Below, piece by piece: positions 47,658 through 56,854 of a stretch of 64,000 nucleotides of DNA (its first letter is position 1; the number at the start of each line of letters is the position of its first letter). Source of the DNA: JAWLAT01 sp041395325 (lineage in GTDB: Bacteria; Pseudomonadota; Gammaproteobacteria; Xanthomonadales; SZUA-5); the NCBI GenBank assembly GCA_041395325.1, contig JAWLAT010000010.1:1-64000 (forward strand), in the 5' to 3' direction. The notes below the pieces were generated by a model. The model was not told the origin of the DNA. It worked only from the letters and a program-made list of their open reading frames with translations, and did no database searches. A program made the position numbers and the translations under genes.

Positions 47658-50600
47658 TCAGCTTGAAGCGGGTGCCGTCCCCTCCCCTTCGCGCTTCGGT
47701 GGCGGTGGTGGCGTACGGACGTGCAGGTCCACTTGCGGGAAGGGAATCTCGATGCCTTCGGAGCGGAAGCGACGATGGATCTGGGTGGCCAGCTCGGTGC
47801 TCACAGGCAGCCGGTCGCGGATCTCGGCGACGAAGACGCGCAGTTCGAAATCGATGCTGGAGGCACCGAAGGCCATCAGCCAGCTGGTGGGTTTGGGCTC
47901 GGGCAGCACACGGGGATGGGCCTCGGCCACTTCGCGCAGCAAGGCCAGCACGCGATCGGGATCGCTGCCATAGGCGGTACCGACCTTCAGCGTGATCCGG
48001 GTGGTGGTGTCCGACAGGGTCCAGTTGACCAGATCATCGGTGATGAAGGTCTTGTTCGGCACCATGATCTCGCGGTTGTCCCAATCCAGGATCGTGGTGG
48101 CGCGCGTGCGAATGCGCGTCACGGTGCCCGACAGCTCGCCAATGGTGATGGTGTCGCCGACCCGGAAGGGCCGTTCGAACAGCAGGATCAGGCCGGACAC
48201 GAAGTTGGCGAAGATCTCCTGCAGACCGAAACCCAGACCCACCGTCAGCGCCGCGGCCATCCATTGCAGGTGCCCCCAGCGCACACCCAGCAGGCTGATG
48301 CCGTAGACCAGACCACCGATGACGATGACATAGCGGCACAGACTGGTGACGGCGTAGCGGGTGGCGTTGTCGACCGGCATCCGTTGCAGCAGGCCGATCT
48401 CCAGCAAGCCGGGCAGATTGCGGGCGGCGATCGTGGTCAGGATCAGCGTCGCCAGACAGAGCAGGCCATCGAGCAAGCTGACGCTGCGCGCCACGCCATC
48501 GGCCTCGGTGGCAGCCAGCTGCCACAGCGTCATGCCATCGAGCGCCTGCAAGGCCGGCAACAGGCCCGACCAGATTGCCAGCAAACCGAGCGCGCCACCC
48601 GTCCACAAGGTCGCACGCAGCAGCCGCCGTGCCTGCGAGCTGATGCTGGCCAGCGTCACTTCCGGCCGTTCGGCCCGGGGCGGCGCGTCGGAACTGTCGC
48701 CCTCCTCGGCCGCCTCAGCCTGGCGCGCCTCAAGCTGCTCGCGATAGCGCTGTTCGGCCAGGCGCTGCTCCTGCAGCAACAACCAGCGCAGCACCAGGCG
48801 ATGCACCAGCATCAACCACAGCAACAGATAGAGGCTGTAGGCCAGCGCCTGCAGCACCATGAAGCTGACCAGTCCATAGCCGGCCAGCTGCAGCAACGCC
48901 AGCAGCACCAGCGCCCCCGGCAGGATCACGTGGGCCTTGCGGCGCAGCTGTTCGCCAGCCGTGTTGCGCGCCAGCTGGTGTTGCCAGGCCAGCGCCTCAC
49001 CCGGCGCGGTGGCCCGCCACAACAGCCAGGCGATCGCCAGGGTCATCAGGATCAGCAGCGGACGGGCCAGGCCATCGATGCCCAGCTGTGAACCACGCAG
49101 CAGCTGCAGATAATTGATCAGCGACACCGGCAGCACGATCCACAGCAGCTGGGTGGCCAGGCGATGCAGCGCGAGCGCTCGAGGCCCCTCCCAACCCAGC
49201 AACCGAGGCAAGCCGCCTGGCAAGGCGTACCAGCGAATGCTCGCCAGCAACAGAAAGTTCGGCGCGATGGCGACCAGGCTGCCTCCGAGGGAATCGGTGA
49301 ACTTGCCCGGTTCGCCCAGTCCCTGCAGATAGCGACCCAACAACACGCACAGCGCCGGCCAGAAAGCCGCCGACAGCGTGGCCAGCAACAGGGCCTGCAA
49401 GGCCGGCCACATCTTCCGCGGCCGCGCGTCCTCATCCAGGTGCTGCAGGCGCTGGCGCCAGCCTCGGCGCAGCCACCAAACCAGCAGTACGCCTGCGATC
49501 ACCGTCGCCAAGGTCCACGGTCGGCTCTCCACATCGCGCGCGATCAGCCGAGCGCTGTAGGCCCAGCGCGAACCCTTGGCCAGATCCAGCAAGGCCTGCC
49601 AGGGGTGCCAACCCTCCAGCACCAGCACGCTCTGCGTCGGCAACCACAACAAGCGCTCATCGATGCGATCGCGCAGTTCGAGACTGTCCCGTTCGCGCCG
49701 AACCAACTCACGGCGCGTGGCTTCCAGCGTGCCCTGCAGCAGGCTGGACAGTTCCAGCGCCTCGGTCGTGAGCTGACGCTGCCGGGCCACCATCTCCTGT
49801 CGTTGCCACTGACTGCTCATCGCGCCGCCGTCGTCGTCCTCGTCGGCGTCCAGACGCAGCGGCCCGTCTTCATCGACCAGTTCGGCCTGGGCGGCACCCA
49901 GCTCGATCTGCTCCAGCCGCAACTGCGCCAGCTCCTCATCGATGGCCTGCCGCAATACCGCAGCTTCGCGCGGCGGGTCCAGGCTGCGTCGCTCCGCTGC
50001 CAGTACCCGACCGAGCTCGGCACCCCCGGCCTGCAAGGCCAGTCGCTGGCGCGTCAGATCAAGACTGCGTGCAACCCGTTCGGCCTTCTGCGACTCCTCC
50101 AGCAGCGCAGGCACGGCATCGGCGTAGCGCTCGGCCAGGGCAACCGTGCGCTGCGCCAGTTCCAGGCTCTGTTCGGCGCGCGACAGCACATCCGGTGCCG
50201 GATTCTGCAGTGCTGCGGTGGCACGCTCGACTTCCGCAACGCGTGCCTCAGCCTCCCGCACGACCCGATCCCGCTGCAGTTCCTGCAAGGCCTGCACTCG
50301 CTGTCGATAGCGACTCAGATCGCGCCGTGCCTGCTCCAGCTCGTGTTCAACGCGGATGATCGCGGTCGGCAAGCGACCAATCTCCTGCTGCAACGCCGCC
50401 ACGCGCGTCAAAGCCAGCCGCCGGCGAGCCTTGGCCAGCCACTGGGCTGGCGTCGGATTGGCGCTGCTGGGCACCAGTTCGTCGCTGCCGGTGGCGACTT
50501 CCTGAGCCCTTTCGATCTCGCTGGGCGCGTCGATCTGGCGCTGGCGCAGATCCCGCAACTGCAAGGCGGCCTGATCGCGTCTGGCCTCGACCGTCTGCAG

Positions 50601-51782
50601 GGCCGCTTCTTCACCACGCAACATGCGCTGCAATTCGTCGACGCTGGCCCGCTCGGGCAGACTCGCGCGCCACAGCAGGAAACGCTGCAGATCGGACTCC
50701 TGGGGTGCGGCCGGGGCGACGGATGCGGCCGGCTCCGCGGCCTCTGATCGCTGCTGCAGGTCGGTCAGCAAGGCATCGGCCTGGGCATCAATGGCCAGTG
50801 CTTCCTGCAGCAGCTGGCGCCCTGCCTCATCCGCCTCCTCCAGCGCCGCCAGCACCGCCTCCATCCGGGCGCGCTCGCTGTCGGGGATGTGTACCGGCAC
50901 CGGCTCGGTGGTGGCCGGCGCCGCGTCGTCGGCCGTGGCAATCCAGCGACCCCGCAAGCGCGCCTCTTCGTCGACACCGATCTGATCGAAGCCGCTGTTG
51001 ATGATCCGCTGCAGCATCGGCCAGTCTGGCCGGATGCCGAAGGCGATCGGCACTTCCATGTCCAGATCTGCCGACACCTGCACACGCCCGTCCAGGCCAC
51101 GGCGGCGACTCTGCTCCAGGCCGGTGACCGGATCGCTGATCACCGCATCCACCTCGCCGTCGACCAGCGCCCGCAGGGCGTCGCTGAGCCGCGGGTAATT
51201 GCGCAGGTTCAGCCGCGCGGCGTCCTCGCCCAGCATCTCGAACCAGACCGAGCCGGCCACGATGCCCAACGGCCGGCTACCCAGCTCGGCCAGATTGCGA
51301 ATGGGGGCCTCGCCGGCCCGCGTCAGCAGGCTGGCACCAGGACGCAGATAGGGCTCGCTGAAGAGCGCAAACTGTTCACGCTCATCGGAAACGAAGAGGC
51401 TAGTCACCAGGTCGATCTGGCCGGCGCGAAAGGCCTGCAGGGCCTCATCCCAACTGTCGAAATTGACCCGTTCGAAATGCAGTCCGCTGTGCCGGGCCAC
51501 CGCATCCAGATAGTCCTTCGACAAGCCCTGATGGCGCCCGGATTGCACAAAATCGATGGGGGCGAAATCCGGATCGGCCGCGTAACGAATGGTGGGATGC
51601 GCCTGTCGAAAGGCGGCCTGATCGCGACCGACCGAAGCTTCCTGAGCCAGCAGCGTGGTGGACAGCAGCAGCGCCACCCAGATCCACAGCGAGCGTGCCC
51701 AACCATGATGGTGGTCGCACCTGGCGGAGATCAGAGAACGAGTTGGTCGCATGCGCGCCACGGCCGGGAAACGGGCGCGCAT
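47658..51782 (-). CDS. MscK-type mechanosensitive channel fused to a periplasmic binding domain
   Basis: 1374 residues. Export signal (about 30-48), a complete SBP_bac_3/Venus-flytrap domain (about 60-290: YAADPDFAPIDFV, GLSKDYLDAVARHSGL, DLVTSLFVSDERE, LGIVAGSVWFEML, GEVDAVISD), then long periplasmic coiled coils (about 300-690), about ten membrane helices, and a C-terminal MscS pore and beta domain (ALTVGLGFGLQEIFANFVSG, LLFERPFRVGDTITIG, MVPNKTFITDDLVNWTLSD). The pore region resembles E. coli MscK closely. The tail is Pro-rich (PPPPPKREGEG). The start is uncertain: ATG at 51782 or 51752. Likely gates solute release under tension, perhaps tuned by a ligand (inference). Confidence 0.92.
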   Translation of the reverse strand: MRARFPAVARMRPTRSLISARCDHHHGWARSLWIWVALLLSTTLLAQEASVGRDQAAFRQAHPTIRYAADPDFAPIDFVQSGRHQGLSKDYLDAVARHSGLHFERVNFDSWDEALQAFRAGQIDLVTSLFVSDEREQFALFSEPYLRPGASLLTRAGEAPIRNLAELGSRPLGIVAGSVWFEMLGEDAARLNLRNYPRLSDALRALVDGEVDAVISDPVTGLEQSRRRGLDGRVQVSADLDMEVPIAFGIRPDWPMLQRIINSGFDQIGVDEEARLRGRWIATADDAAPATTEPVPVHIPDSERARMEAVLAALEEADEAGRQLLQEALAIDAQADALLTDLQQRSEAAEPAASVAPAAPQESDLQRFLLWRASLPERASVDELQRMLRGEEAALQTVEARRDQAALQLRDLRQRQIDAPSEIERAQEVATGSDELVPSSANPTPAQWLAKARRRLALTRVAALQQEIGRLPTAIIRVEHELEQARRDLSRYRQRVQALQELQRDRVVREAEARVAEVERATAALQNPAPDVLSRAEQSLELAQRTVALAERYADAVPALLEESQKAERVARSLDLTRQRLALQAGGAELGRVLAAERRSLDPPREAAVLRQAIDEELAQLRLEQIELGAAQAELVDEDGPLRLDADEDDDGGAMSSQWQRQEMVARQRQLTTEALELSSLLQGTLEATRRELVRRERDSLELRDRIDERLLWLPTQSVLVLEGWHPWQALLDLAKGSRWAYSARLIARDVESRPWTLATVIAGVLLVWWLRRGWRQRLQHLDEDARPRKMWPALQALLLATLSAAFWPALCVLLGRYLQGLGEPGKFTDSLGGSLVAIAPNFLLLASIRWYALPGGLPRLLGWEGPRALALHRLATQLLWIVLPVSLINYLQLLRGSQLGIDGLARPLLILMTLAIAWLLWRATAPGEALAWQHQLARNTAGEQLRRKAHVILPGALVLLALLQLAGYGLVSFMVLQALAYSLYLLLWLMLVHRLVLRWLLLQEQRLAEQRYREQLEARQAEAAEEGDSSDAPPRAERPEVTLASISSQARRLLRATLWTGGALGLLAIWSGLLPALQALDGMTLWQLAATEADGVARSVSLLDGLLCLATLILTTIAARNLPGLLEIGLLQRMPVDNATRYAVTSLCRYVIVIGGLVYGISLLGVRWGHLQWMAAALTVGLGFGLQEIFANFVSGLILLFERPFRVGDTITIGELSGTVTRIRTRATTILDWDNREIMVPNKTFITDDLVNWTLSDTTTRITLKVGTAYGSDPDRVLALLREVAEAHPRVLPEPKPTSWLMAFGASSIDFELRVFVAEIRDRLPVSTELATQIHRRFRSEGIEIPFPQVDLHVRTPPPPPKREGEGTAPASS

Positions 51783-51844
51783 TGTCGCATGCTGCCAGCA
51801 TCGGGCTGTCCGATCCGAGGGTGGACCGACCGCCCCTGTTCAGC

Positions 51845-52564
51845 TCAGTCGAAGCCGCCCATGCGGGCCCGCAGTTGCTGCGCCGCACGGCGACTGACGT
51901 CGATCTCGCTGCCGTCACGCAGCCGTGCTATCAGGCCATGGCCGACATCGGGATCGAGTTGCACGATCGCATCCAGGCGCAGAATGCAGGACCGGCTGAC
52001 GCGGAAGAAATAGGCCGGGTCCAGCCGCCGCTCGATGCGGTTCAGCGAGCTGAGCACATGCGCCACACCATGTCGCGTGTGCACGGCCGCATGATTGCCG
52101 ACGCTGTCGAAACGGTCGATCTCGCGCAGGCGCACGATGCGACCGCTCTCGCCGAACTTCAGCAGCAGGCCATGATCCATCGGCAACACCGCGGTGCTGG
52201 TGCTGGACTGCGGTGGCTGGACACGAGCCAGCGTCCGCGCCAGCCGCTCGGGCTCGACCGGCTTGACCAGATAGTCGACCGCGTTGAGCCCGAAGGCATC
52301 GATGGCAAAACTGTCGAAGGCCGTGCAGAAGACAAACTGGCAGCGATCCTCGATCTCTGCGGCCAGCTGCAGACCGGTACTGCCCGGCATCTGGATGTCC
52401 AGAAAGACCAGATCCGGTTGCAGTGCCTCGATCGCGGCCAGCGCCTGCTCGCCGTCGGCGGCCTCGCCGACGATCTCAATCTGCTCGTGAGCAGACAGCA
52501 GCCGCCGCAGCTCGACCCGCGCCAGCCGCTCGTCATCGACCAGCAGGGTGCGAATCTGGCTCAT
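51845..52564 (-). CDS. LytTR-family response regulator
   Basis: 239 residues. Receiver domain with phospho-acceptor Asp56 (LVFLDIQMPG), acidic pair DD at 10-11 and Lys in YLVKPVEPE; then a LytTR DNA-binding domain (about 135-239: VRLREIDRFDSVGNHAAVHT, YFFRVSRSCILRLD). The ATG overlaps the kinase stop (ATGA), typical of cognate pairs. As last gene of the 57561-to-51845 operon it probably controls that operon and other envelope genes. Confidence 0.95.
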   Translation of the reverse strand: MSQIRTLLVDDERLARVELRRLLSAHEQIEIVGEAADGEQALAAIEALQPDLVFLDIQMPGSTGLQLAAEIEDRCQFVFCTAFDSFAIDAFGLNAVDYLVKPVEPERLARTLARVQPPQSSTSTAVLPMDHGLLLKFGESGRIVRLREIDRFDSVGNHAAVHTRHGVAHVLSSLNRIERRLDPAYFFRVSRSCILRLDAIVQLDPDVGHGLIARLRDGSEIDVSRRAAQQLRARMGGFD

Positions 52565-53667
52565 GTCTGCACCGGCAGGCACAGCCGCGCCAGGTGGCGC
52601 CCTTCGTTGTGTTCGATCTGCAACTGCGCGCGGTCGCCGTAGCCCAGTTCCAGACGCTCGCGCAGATTGGCCAGGCCCGTCCGCGTGCCCGGCCGCCCGG
52701 CGCCGATCGGGCAGTCGTTGCGCACCTCCAGAAACCACTGAGCGCCAGTCAGCTCAGCGCGAATCTGCAGCAGGCCACCACTGGGACTGGGCGCGATGCC
52801 GTGCTTGATGGCGTTCTCGATCAGACCCAGCAAGGCCAGCGACGGCACCTGCAGCGTCAGGCAGGCCGGATCCAGATGCACCTCCACCTGCAGACGCTGC
52901 TCCAGACGCGCCTGTTCGATGGCCAGGTAGCGCTGTGCCAGCCGCCACTCCTCGGCCAGCGGGTGGGTACTGCGTTCGCTCTGGCTGAGATGAAAGCGGA
53001 ACAGCTCCGACAGCTCGGTGACCAGGTCGGCCGCCTGTTGCGGAGCTTCGAAGATGGTGCCGCGGATCGTGTTGAAGGCATTGAAGAGGAAATGCGGGTT
53101 CAACTGGTGGGTCAGCTGCGCCAGGCGGGCCTGCTGCACCTGCCGCAGCAGGCGTCGCCGTTGCTGCATCGCCTGCCAACCCAGGTACAGCGCCGTCCAG
53201 ATCGCGTAGCTGACCCACAGGTTGACCATGACCAGAAAGTAAAGCGGGCCACCACGAAGGTCGAACCCCATCTGGTCGTCGCCGGCCTGGAAGCGAATCG
53301 CGGTAATGCTGCTGGCGGAGGTCAGCTGCAGACGGTCGATGCCCAATCCAATCGCCATCGTGATCAGCACCAGCAACAGCAACCAGCCAGCCAGCCCCAG
53401 CCAGGCCAGCCAGCCGGGACTGCGGTTCATGTAGCGCAGTCGCAGCATCGGCCGCATGCCGACGTGGCTGATCAGCAGGAACAGCAAGGCATCGAGCCCG
53501 GCGCGAACGCAAAAACCCAACGATGGCAGGCCGCCGTCGCCCTCGACGCGTTCGAGCATCACCACGCCCATGAACACCGACGTAAAGGCCACGGTTGCCT
53601 GCACCAGCCAGTAGGCCCGCGAGGCATCCGTCAGCGCCGAGATCCACTGTCGTGCAAAACGCTGCAT
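52561..53667 (-). CDS. LytS/YehU-type sensor histidine kinase
   Basis: 368 residues. Four predicted helices (about 20-40, 57-75, 87-108, 142-165), then the His_kinase domain with phospho-acceptor His192 in QLNPHFLFNAFNTI and an HATPase domain (LGLIENAIKHGI, TGLANLRERL). It has almost no extracytoplasmic domain, so it likely senses within the membrane or via a partner, as intramembrane-sensing kinases do. GGAAG precedes ATG 53667; ATG 53748 would overlap the permease stop and lacks a Shine-Dalgarno. Confidence 0.93.
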   Translation of the reverse strand: MQRFARQWISALTDASRAYWLVQATVAFTSVFMGVVMLERVEGDGGLPSLGFCVRAGLDALLFLLISHVGMRPMLRLRYMNRSPGWLAWLGLAGWLLLLVLITMAIGLGIDRLQLTSASSITAIRFQAGDDQMGFDLRGGPLYFLVMVNLWVSYAIWTALYLGWQAMQQRRRLLRQVQQARLAQLTHQLNPHFLFNAFNTIRGTIFEAPQQAADLVTELSELFRFHLSQSERSTHPLAEEWRLAQRYLAIEQARLEQRLQVEVHLDPACLTLQVPSLALLGLIENAIKHGIAPSPSGGLLQIRAELTGAQWFLEVRNDCPIGAGRPGTRTGLANLRERLELGYGDRAQLQIEHNEGRHLARLCLPVQT

Positions 53668-53740
53668 CGGACTTCCAGCGGCAGGAATGGCGCGCAGCGT
53701 GCGCGATTGCCTCGCTGTGGTCCAGCCTTGCCGTCCGTTC

Positions 53741-54994
53741 TCACTCATGGCGCAGGGCGTCGATGGGATGCAACCGGGCGGCGCGCACCGCCGGCGCCAG
53801 GCCGAACAGCACGCCGATGGCGGTGGTCGATCCCAATGCCAACAGCACGGCCCAGCCGGGTACCGTCGCCCCGGCCATGCCCGGCACGACGGCGGCGATC
53901 AGCGCAGCGAAGGCCCAGCCCAAGGCCAGCCCCACGGCGCCGCCGCACAGCGACAGCACCAGCGCCTCGACCAGAAACTGCAGACGGATGAAGCCCGGCG
54001 TGGCACCGAGCGCCTTGACGATGCCGATCTCGCGGGTGCGTTCAGTCACCGACACCAGCATGATGTTCATCACGCCGATGCCACCGACCAGCAGACTGAT
54101 GCCAACCACCGCGCCGGCCACCAGCGTGACCGCCTGCACGATGCTGGAGAAGGCTTCGCGGGTGCGCTCGGCGGTCTGGATCTCGAAGCGATCGGGCGCG
54201 CCTTCCGGGGTGCGTTGGCGGCCACGCAGAATCTGTCGAACCTGCGTCTCCAGCCCGGTCAGGGCCACACCCTCAGCCGGCTGGAAGTAAATCTGCACAT
54301 CCTCGGGCTGGCCGGGCGCAGCCAGCGCCCGCAGCGTGCTGTAAGGCGCGATCAGGAAGTTGTCCTGATCCAGCCCGAACAGCGAGCCACGGCTTTCCGC
54401 CACCCCGACCACCCGGAACCACTCGCCGGCAAGCTGCACGAAGCTGCCGACCGGCTGCTCGCCCAGTTGCAGTTCACGGACCACCGTCGCCCCCAGCACG
54501 ACCACGCGGCGACGGCGCAGCTGGTCACTTTCGGAGATGAAGCGGCCCTGATCGGTGTAGACCCGCACCACCTCCTGATAGTGATGATCGGTGCCGATGA
54601 TCTGCGCCGCCGTGCTTTGCGCACCCGCACGCACCTGCCCGCCCAGCCCCAGCGGCAGATAGACGGCAGTGATCGACTGCACGCCCTGCAAACGGTCGCG
54701 CAGGGCCACGAAATCCTCGCTGGACAGCGTGTTACGCAGGCCGATCAGCAGTTCCTTGCGCGGCGTGTGGGCGTTGACGATCACCATGTCCGACGCGAGA
54801 TCGTCGAGTTGCCGGGTGATCGTGCCGGACAGGCCCTGCATGACCGCGACCACGGCAATCACCGCGGCCACGCCAATGATGATGCCCAACGCGGTCAAGG
54901 CACTGCGCAAGGCGTTGGCGGCGATGGCCGTCAGAGCGGCCCGACTGCCTTCCAGGATGGCGTGGCCCCAGGCCGTCGCCTCAGTGGCGCGCAT
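53741..54994 (-). CDS. MacB-like ABC transporter permease
   Basis: 417 residues of the MacB/FtsX family: N-terminal helix (ALTALGIIIGVAAVIAVVAVMQ), a large periplasmic MacB_PCD domain, then three C-terminal helices (SSIVQAVTLVAGAVVGISLLVGG onward, with GIGVMNIMLVSVTERTREIGIVKALGA). These are mechanotransmission transporters that push substrates through an outer-membrane exit using periplasmic adaptors. AGGTGG lies 6 nt before ATG 54994, and the gene overlaps the ATPase gene by 14 bp. Confidence 0.94.
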   Translation of the reverse strand: MRATEATAWGHAILEGSRAALTAIAANALRSALTALGIIIGVAAVIAVVAVMQGLSGTITRQLDDLASDMVIVNAHTPRKELLIGLRNTLSSEDFVALRDRLQGVQSITAVYLPLGLGGQVRAGAQSTAAQIIGTDHHYQEVVRVYTDQGRFISESDQLRRRRVVVLGATVVRELQLGEQPVGSFVQLAGEWFRVVGVAESRGSLFGLDQDNFLIAPYSTLRALAAPGQPEDVQIYFQPAEGVALTGLETQVRQILRGRQRTPEGAPDRFEIQTAERTREAFSSIVQAVTLVAGAVVGISLLVGGIGVMNIMLVSVTERTREIGIVKALGATPGFIRLQFLVEALVLSLCGGAVGLALGWAFAALIAAVVPGMAGATVPGWAVLLALGSTTAIGVLFGLAPAVRAARLHPIDALRHE

Positions 54995-55685
54995 GACGTC
55001 CCACCTGTCGCCGATCCTCGACGATCTGACCATCGACCAGTCGGATGCTGCGATCACAGTGCTCGGCGATCTCGGCCTCATGCGTCACCAGCAGCAGCGT
55101 GTGGCCTTCGGCGTGCAACTGATCGAACAGCGCCATGATCTCCAGCGTCGTCTGACTGTCCAGATTGCCGGTGGGCTCATCGCCCAGCAGGATGGCCGGT
55201 TCGGCCACCAGCGCGCGGGCGATGGCGACCCGCTGACGCTGGCCGCCGGATAACTGACTGGGCAGATGCTGCATGCGCTGCGACAGGCCCACCCGTGCCA
55301 GCGCCAGTTCGGCCCGTTCGCGCCGCTCGGCCCGGCCCATTCGCCGATAGACCAGTGGCTGCATCACATTGGCCAGCGCCGAGGCCCGCGGCAGCAGGTT
55401 GAAGCTCTGGAAGATGAAGCCCACCGAGCGGTTGCGCTCATGTGCCAGCTCGGTCTCGTCCAGTCCCGCCACATCGCGTTCGCGCAGCAAGTACTGACCG
55501 CTGCTGGGCACGTCCAGGCAGCCGAGGATGTTGAGCAGCGTCGACTTGCCCGAGCCGGAAGGACCGATGATCGCAACGTACTCGTTGCGCTCGATCTGCA
55601 GATCGATGCCACGCAGCGCATCAAATGGCGTATCGCCCAGCACATAGCGCTTGCCCACCTGCTGCAACCGAATCACCGCGCTCAT
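54981..55685 (-). CDS. MacB-like ABC transporter ATP-binding protein
   Basis: 234 residues of the LolD/MacB ATPase group. Walker A GPSGSGKST (41-49), Q-loop FIFQSFNLLPR, signature LSGGQRQRVAIARAL, Walker B ILLGDEPTGNLDS and His-loop VTHEAE. The ATPase is a separate chain rather than fused to the permease as in E. coli MacB. ATG 55685 overlaps the adaptor stop (4 bp). Confidence 0.96.
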   Translation of the reverse strand: MSAVIRLQQVGKRYVLGDTPFDALRGIDLQIERNEYVAIIGPSGSGKSTLLNILGCLDVPSSGQYLLRERDVAGLDETELAHERNRSVGFIFQSFNLLPRASALANVMQPLVYRRMGRAERRERAELALARVGLSQRMQHLPSQLSGGQRQRVAIARALVAEPAILLGDEPTGNLDSQTTLEIMALFDQLHAEGHTLLLVTHEAEIAEHCDRSIRLVDGQIVEDRRQVGRHARH

Positions 55686-56854
55686 GGCGTTTCCCGAATT
55701 CGCACCGGCGTACCCGGCTTCAGGCCTTCCAGCACCCGTCCCGGCCCCACCACCACGCGATCACCAGGCGCGAGTTCACCGCGGACACTCTGCGCCACAT
55801 CATTGGCCAGACCGGCCTCGATGGCCACTCGCTCCGTATGGTCCGTGGCGTCCAGTCGCAGCACATGGCTGCCGGCCTCGTCTCGCCGCACCGCTGCAAT
55901 CGGAACATGCAAGCCGGCCTCGCCCTGGGCGATCTCAATCTCGGCCCGGCAACTCATGCCGGGGAACAGGCGCAACTCGCCCGGCTGCAGACTCACGCGC
56001 ACCTCGAAGGCCAGGCTCTGGGCCGCGCCCAGCGGCCGGGCCGAGGTCGCAATCTGCGTGACCCGACCGCGCAGCGGGCTGGTCGGATAGGCGGCGGCAA
56101 AGACCTCGACGCCCTGCTCCAGCCGGACCTGGCCGATGTCGGCCTCATCGACCCGCAGTTCGGCCAGCAGTTCGGCCGGATCGGCCAGCACCATCAGGTC
56201 CGAACCGACAATGTTGACGGTACCGGCGATGACGGTTTCGCCCGGCTTGACGTCGACGGCGACCAGCAGCCCATCGATCGGGGCAATGAAGCGGGTGCGT
56301 TGCAACCGATCGGCGGCCCGGTCGCGCTCGGCCTCGGCCTGACGCAGCTGCTCGCGGGCGGATTCGACGGCCAGTGCGGCAATCTGCTGCTGACTCTGCA
56401 ACTGTTCAAAGCCGTCCAGCCCGACCAGGCCACGCTCACGCAGCTGGCGCTGTCGATCGAGCTGGCGATCCAGATCCGCTCGGGCGGCCTGCCGACTGCG
56501 AATCTCCAGCTGGGCCGCACGGACCCGGGCCTGCGTGGCACTGAGGTCAGCCTCGAAGGCTTCCGGCTCCAGCCGCATCAGCAGATCGCCGCGCTGCACC
56601 CGTTGACCTTCGCTGACCAGCACTTCGGCGACGCGGCCAGTCAGTTCCGAGCGCAACTGGATCTGCTCGGCATAGACCAGCGCGCCGGAGGCCAACACGG
56701 TATCGGCCAGCACACCCTGTTCCACCGTCGCCACATCGACCGCGACCGAATGATCGGCGCGCTGACGGGCCCACCAGACCAGCGACAGCAACAGCCCCAG
56801 CACCACCAGCGCCATCAACGCCTGACGGCCACGACCGGTTCGCGATTCACTCAT
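55682..56854 (-). CDS. MacA-like periplasmic adaptor (HlyD/RND-type membrane fusion protein)
   Basis: 390 residues: an N-terminal membrane anchor (ALMALVVLGLLLSLVWWA), lipoyl halves (GRVAEVLVSEGQRVQRGDLL; RFIAPIDGLLVAVDVKPGETV), an alpha-helical hairpin between them (RQRQLRERGLVGLDGFEQLQSQQ region) and beta-barrel/membrane-proximal domains. It links the MacB-like pump to an outer-membrane TolC-type exit, which is not encoded here. The ATGA overlap with the Yip1 gene indicates coupling. Confidence 0.93.
   Translation of the reverse strand: MSESRTGRGRQALMALVVLGLLLSLVWWARQRADHSVAVDVATVEQGVLADTVLASGALVYAEQIQLRSELTGRVAEVLVSEGQRVQRGDLLMRLEPEAFEADLSATQARVRAAQLEIRSRQAARADLDRQLDRQRQLRERGLVGLDGFEQLQSQQQIAALAVESAREQLRQAEAERDRAADRLQRTRFIAPIDGLLVAVDVKPGETVIAGTVNIVGSDLMVLADPAELLAELRVDEADIGQVRLEQGVEVFAAAYPTSPLRGRVTQIATSARPLGAAQSLAFEVRVSLQPGELRLFPGMSCRAEIEIAQGEAGLHVPIAAVRRDEAGSHVLRLDATDHTERVAIEAGLANDVAQSVRGELAPGDRVVVGPGRVLEGLKPGTPVRIRETP

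Noticed and set aside
49164..50747. 527-codon plus-strand frame opposite the MscK fusion
   Set aside because: Gln/Arg-rich shadow frame; the minus strand has coherent domains throughout.
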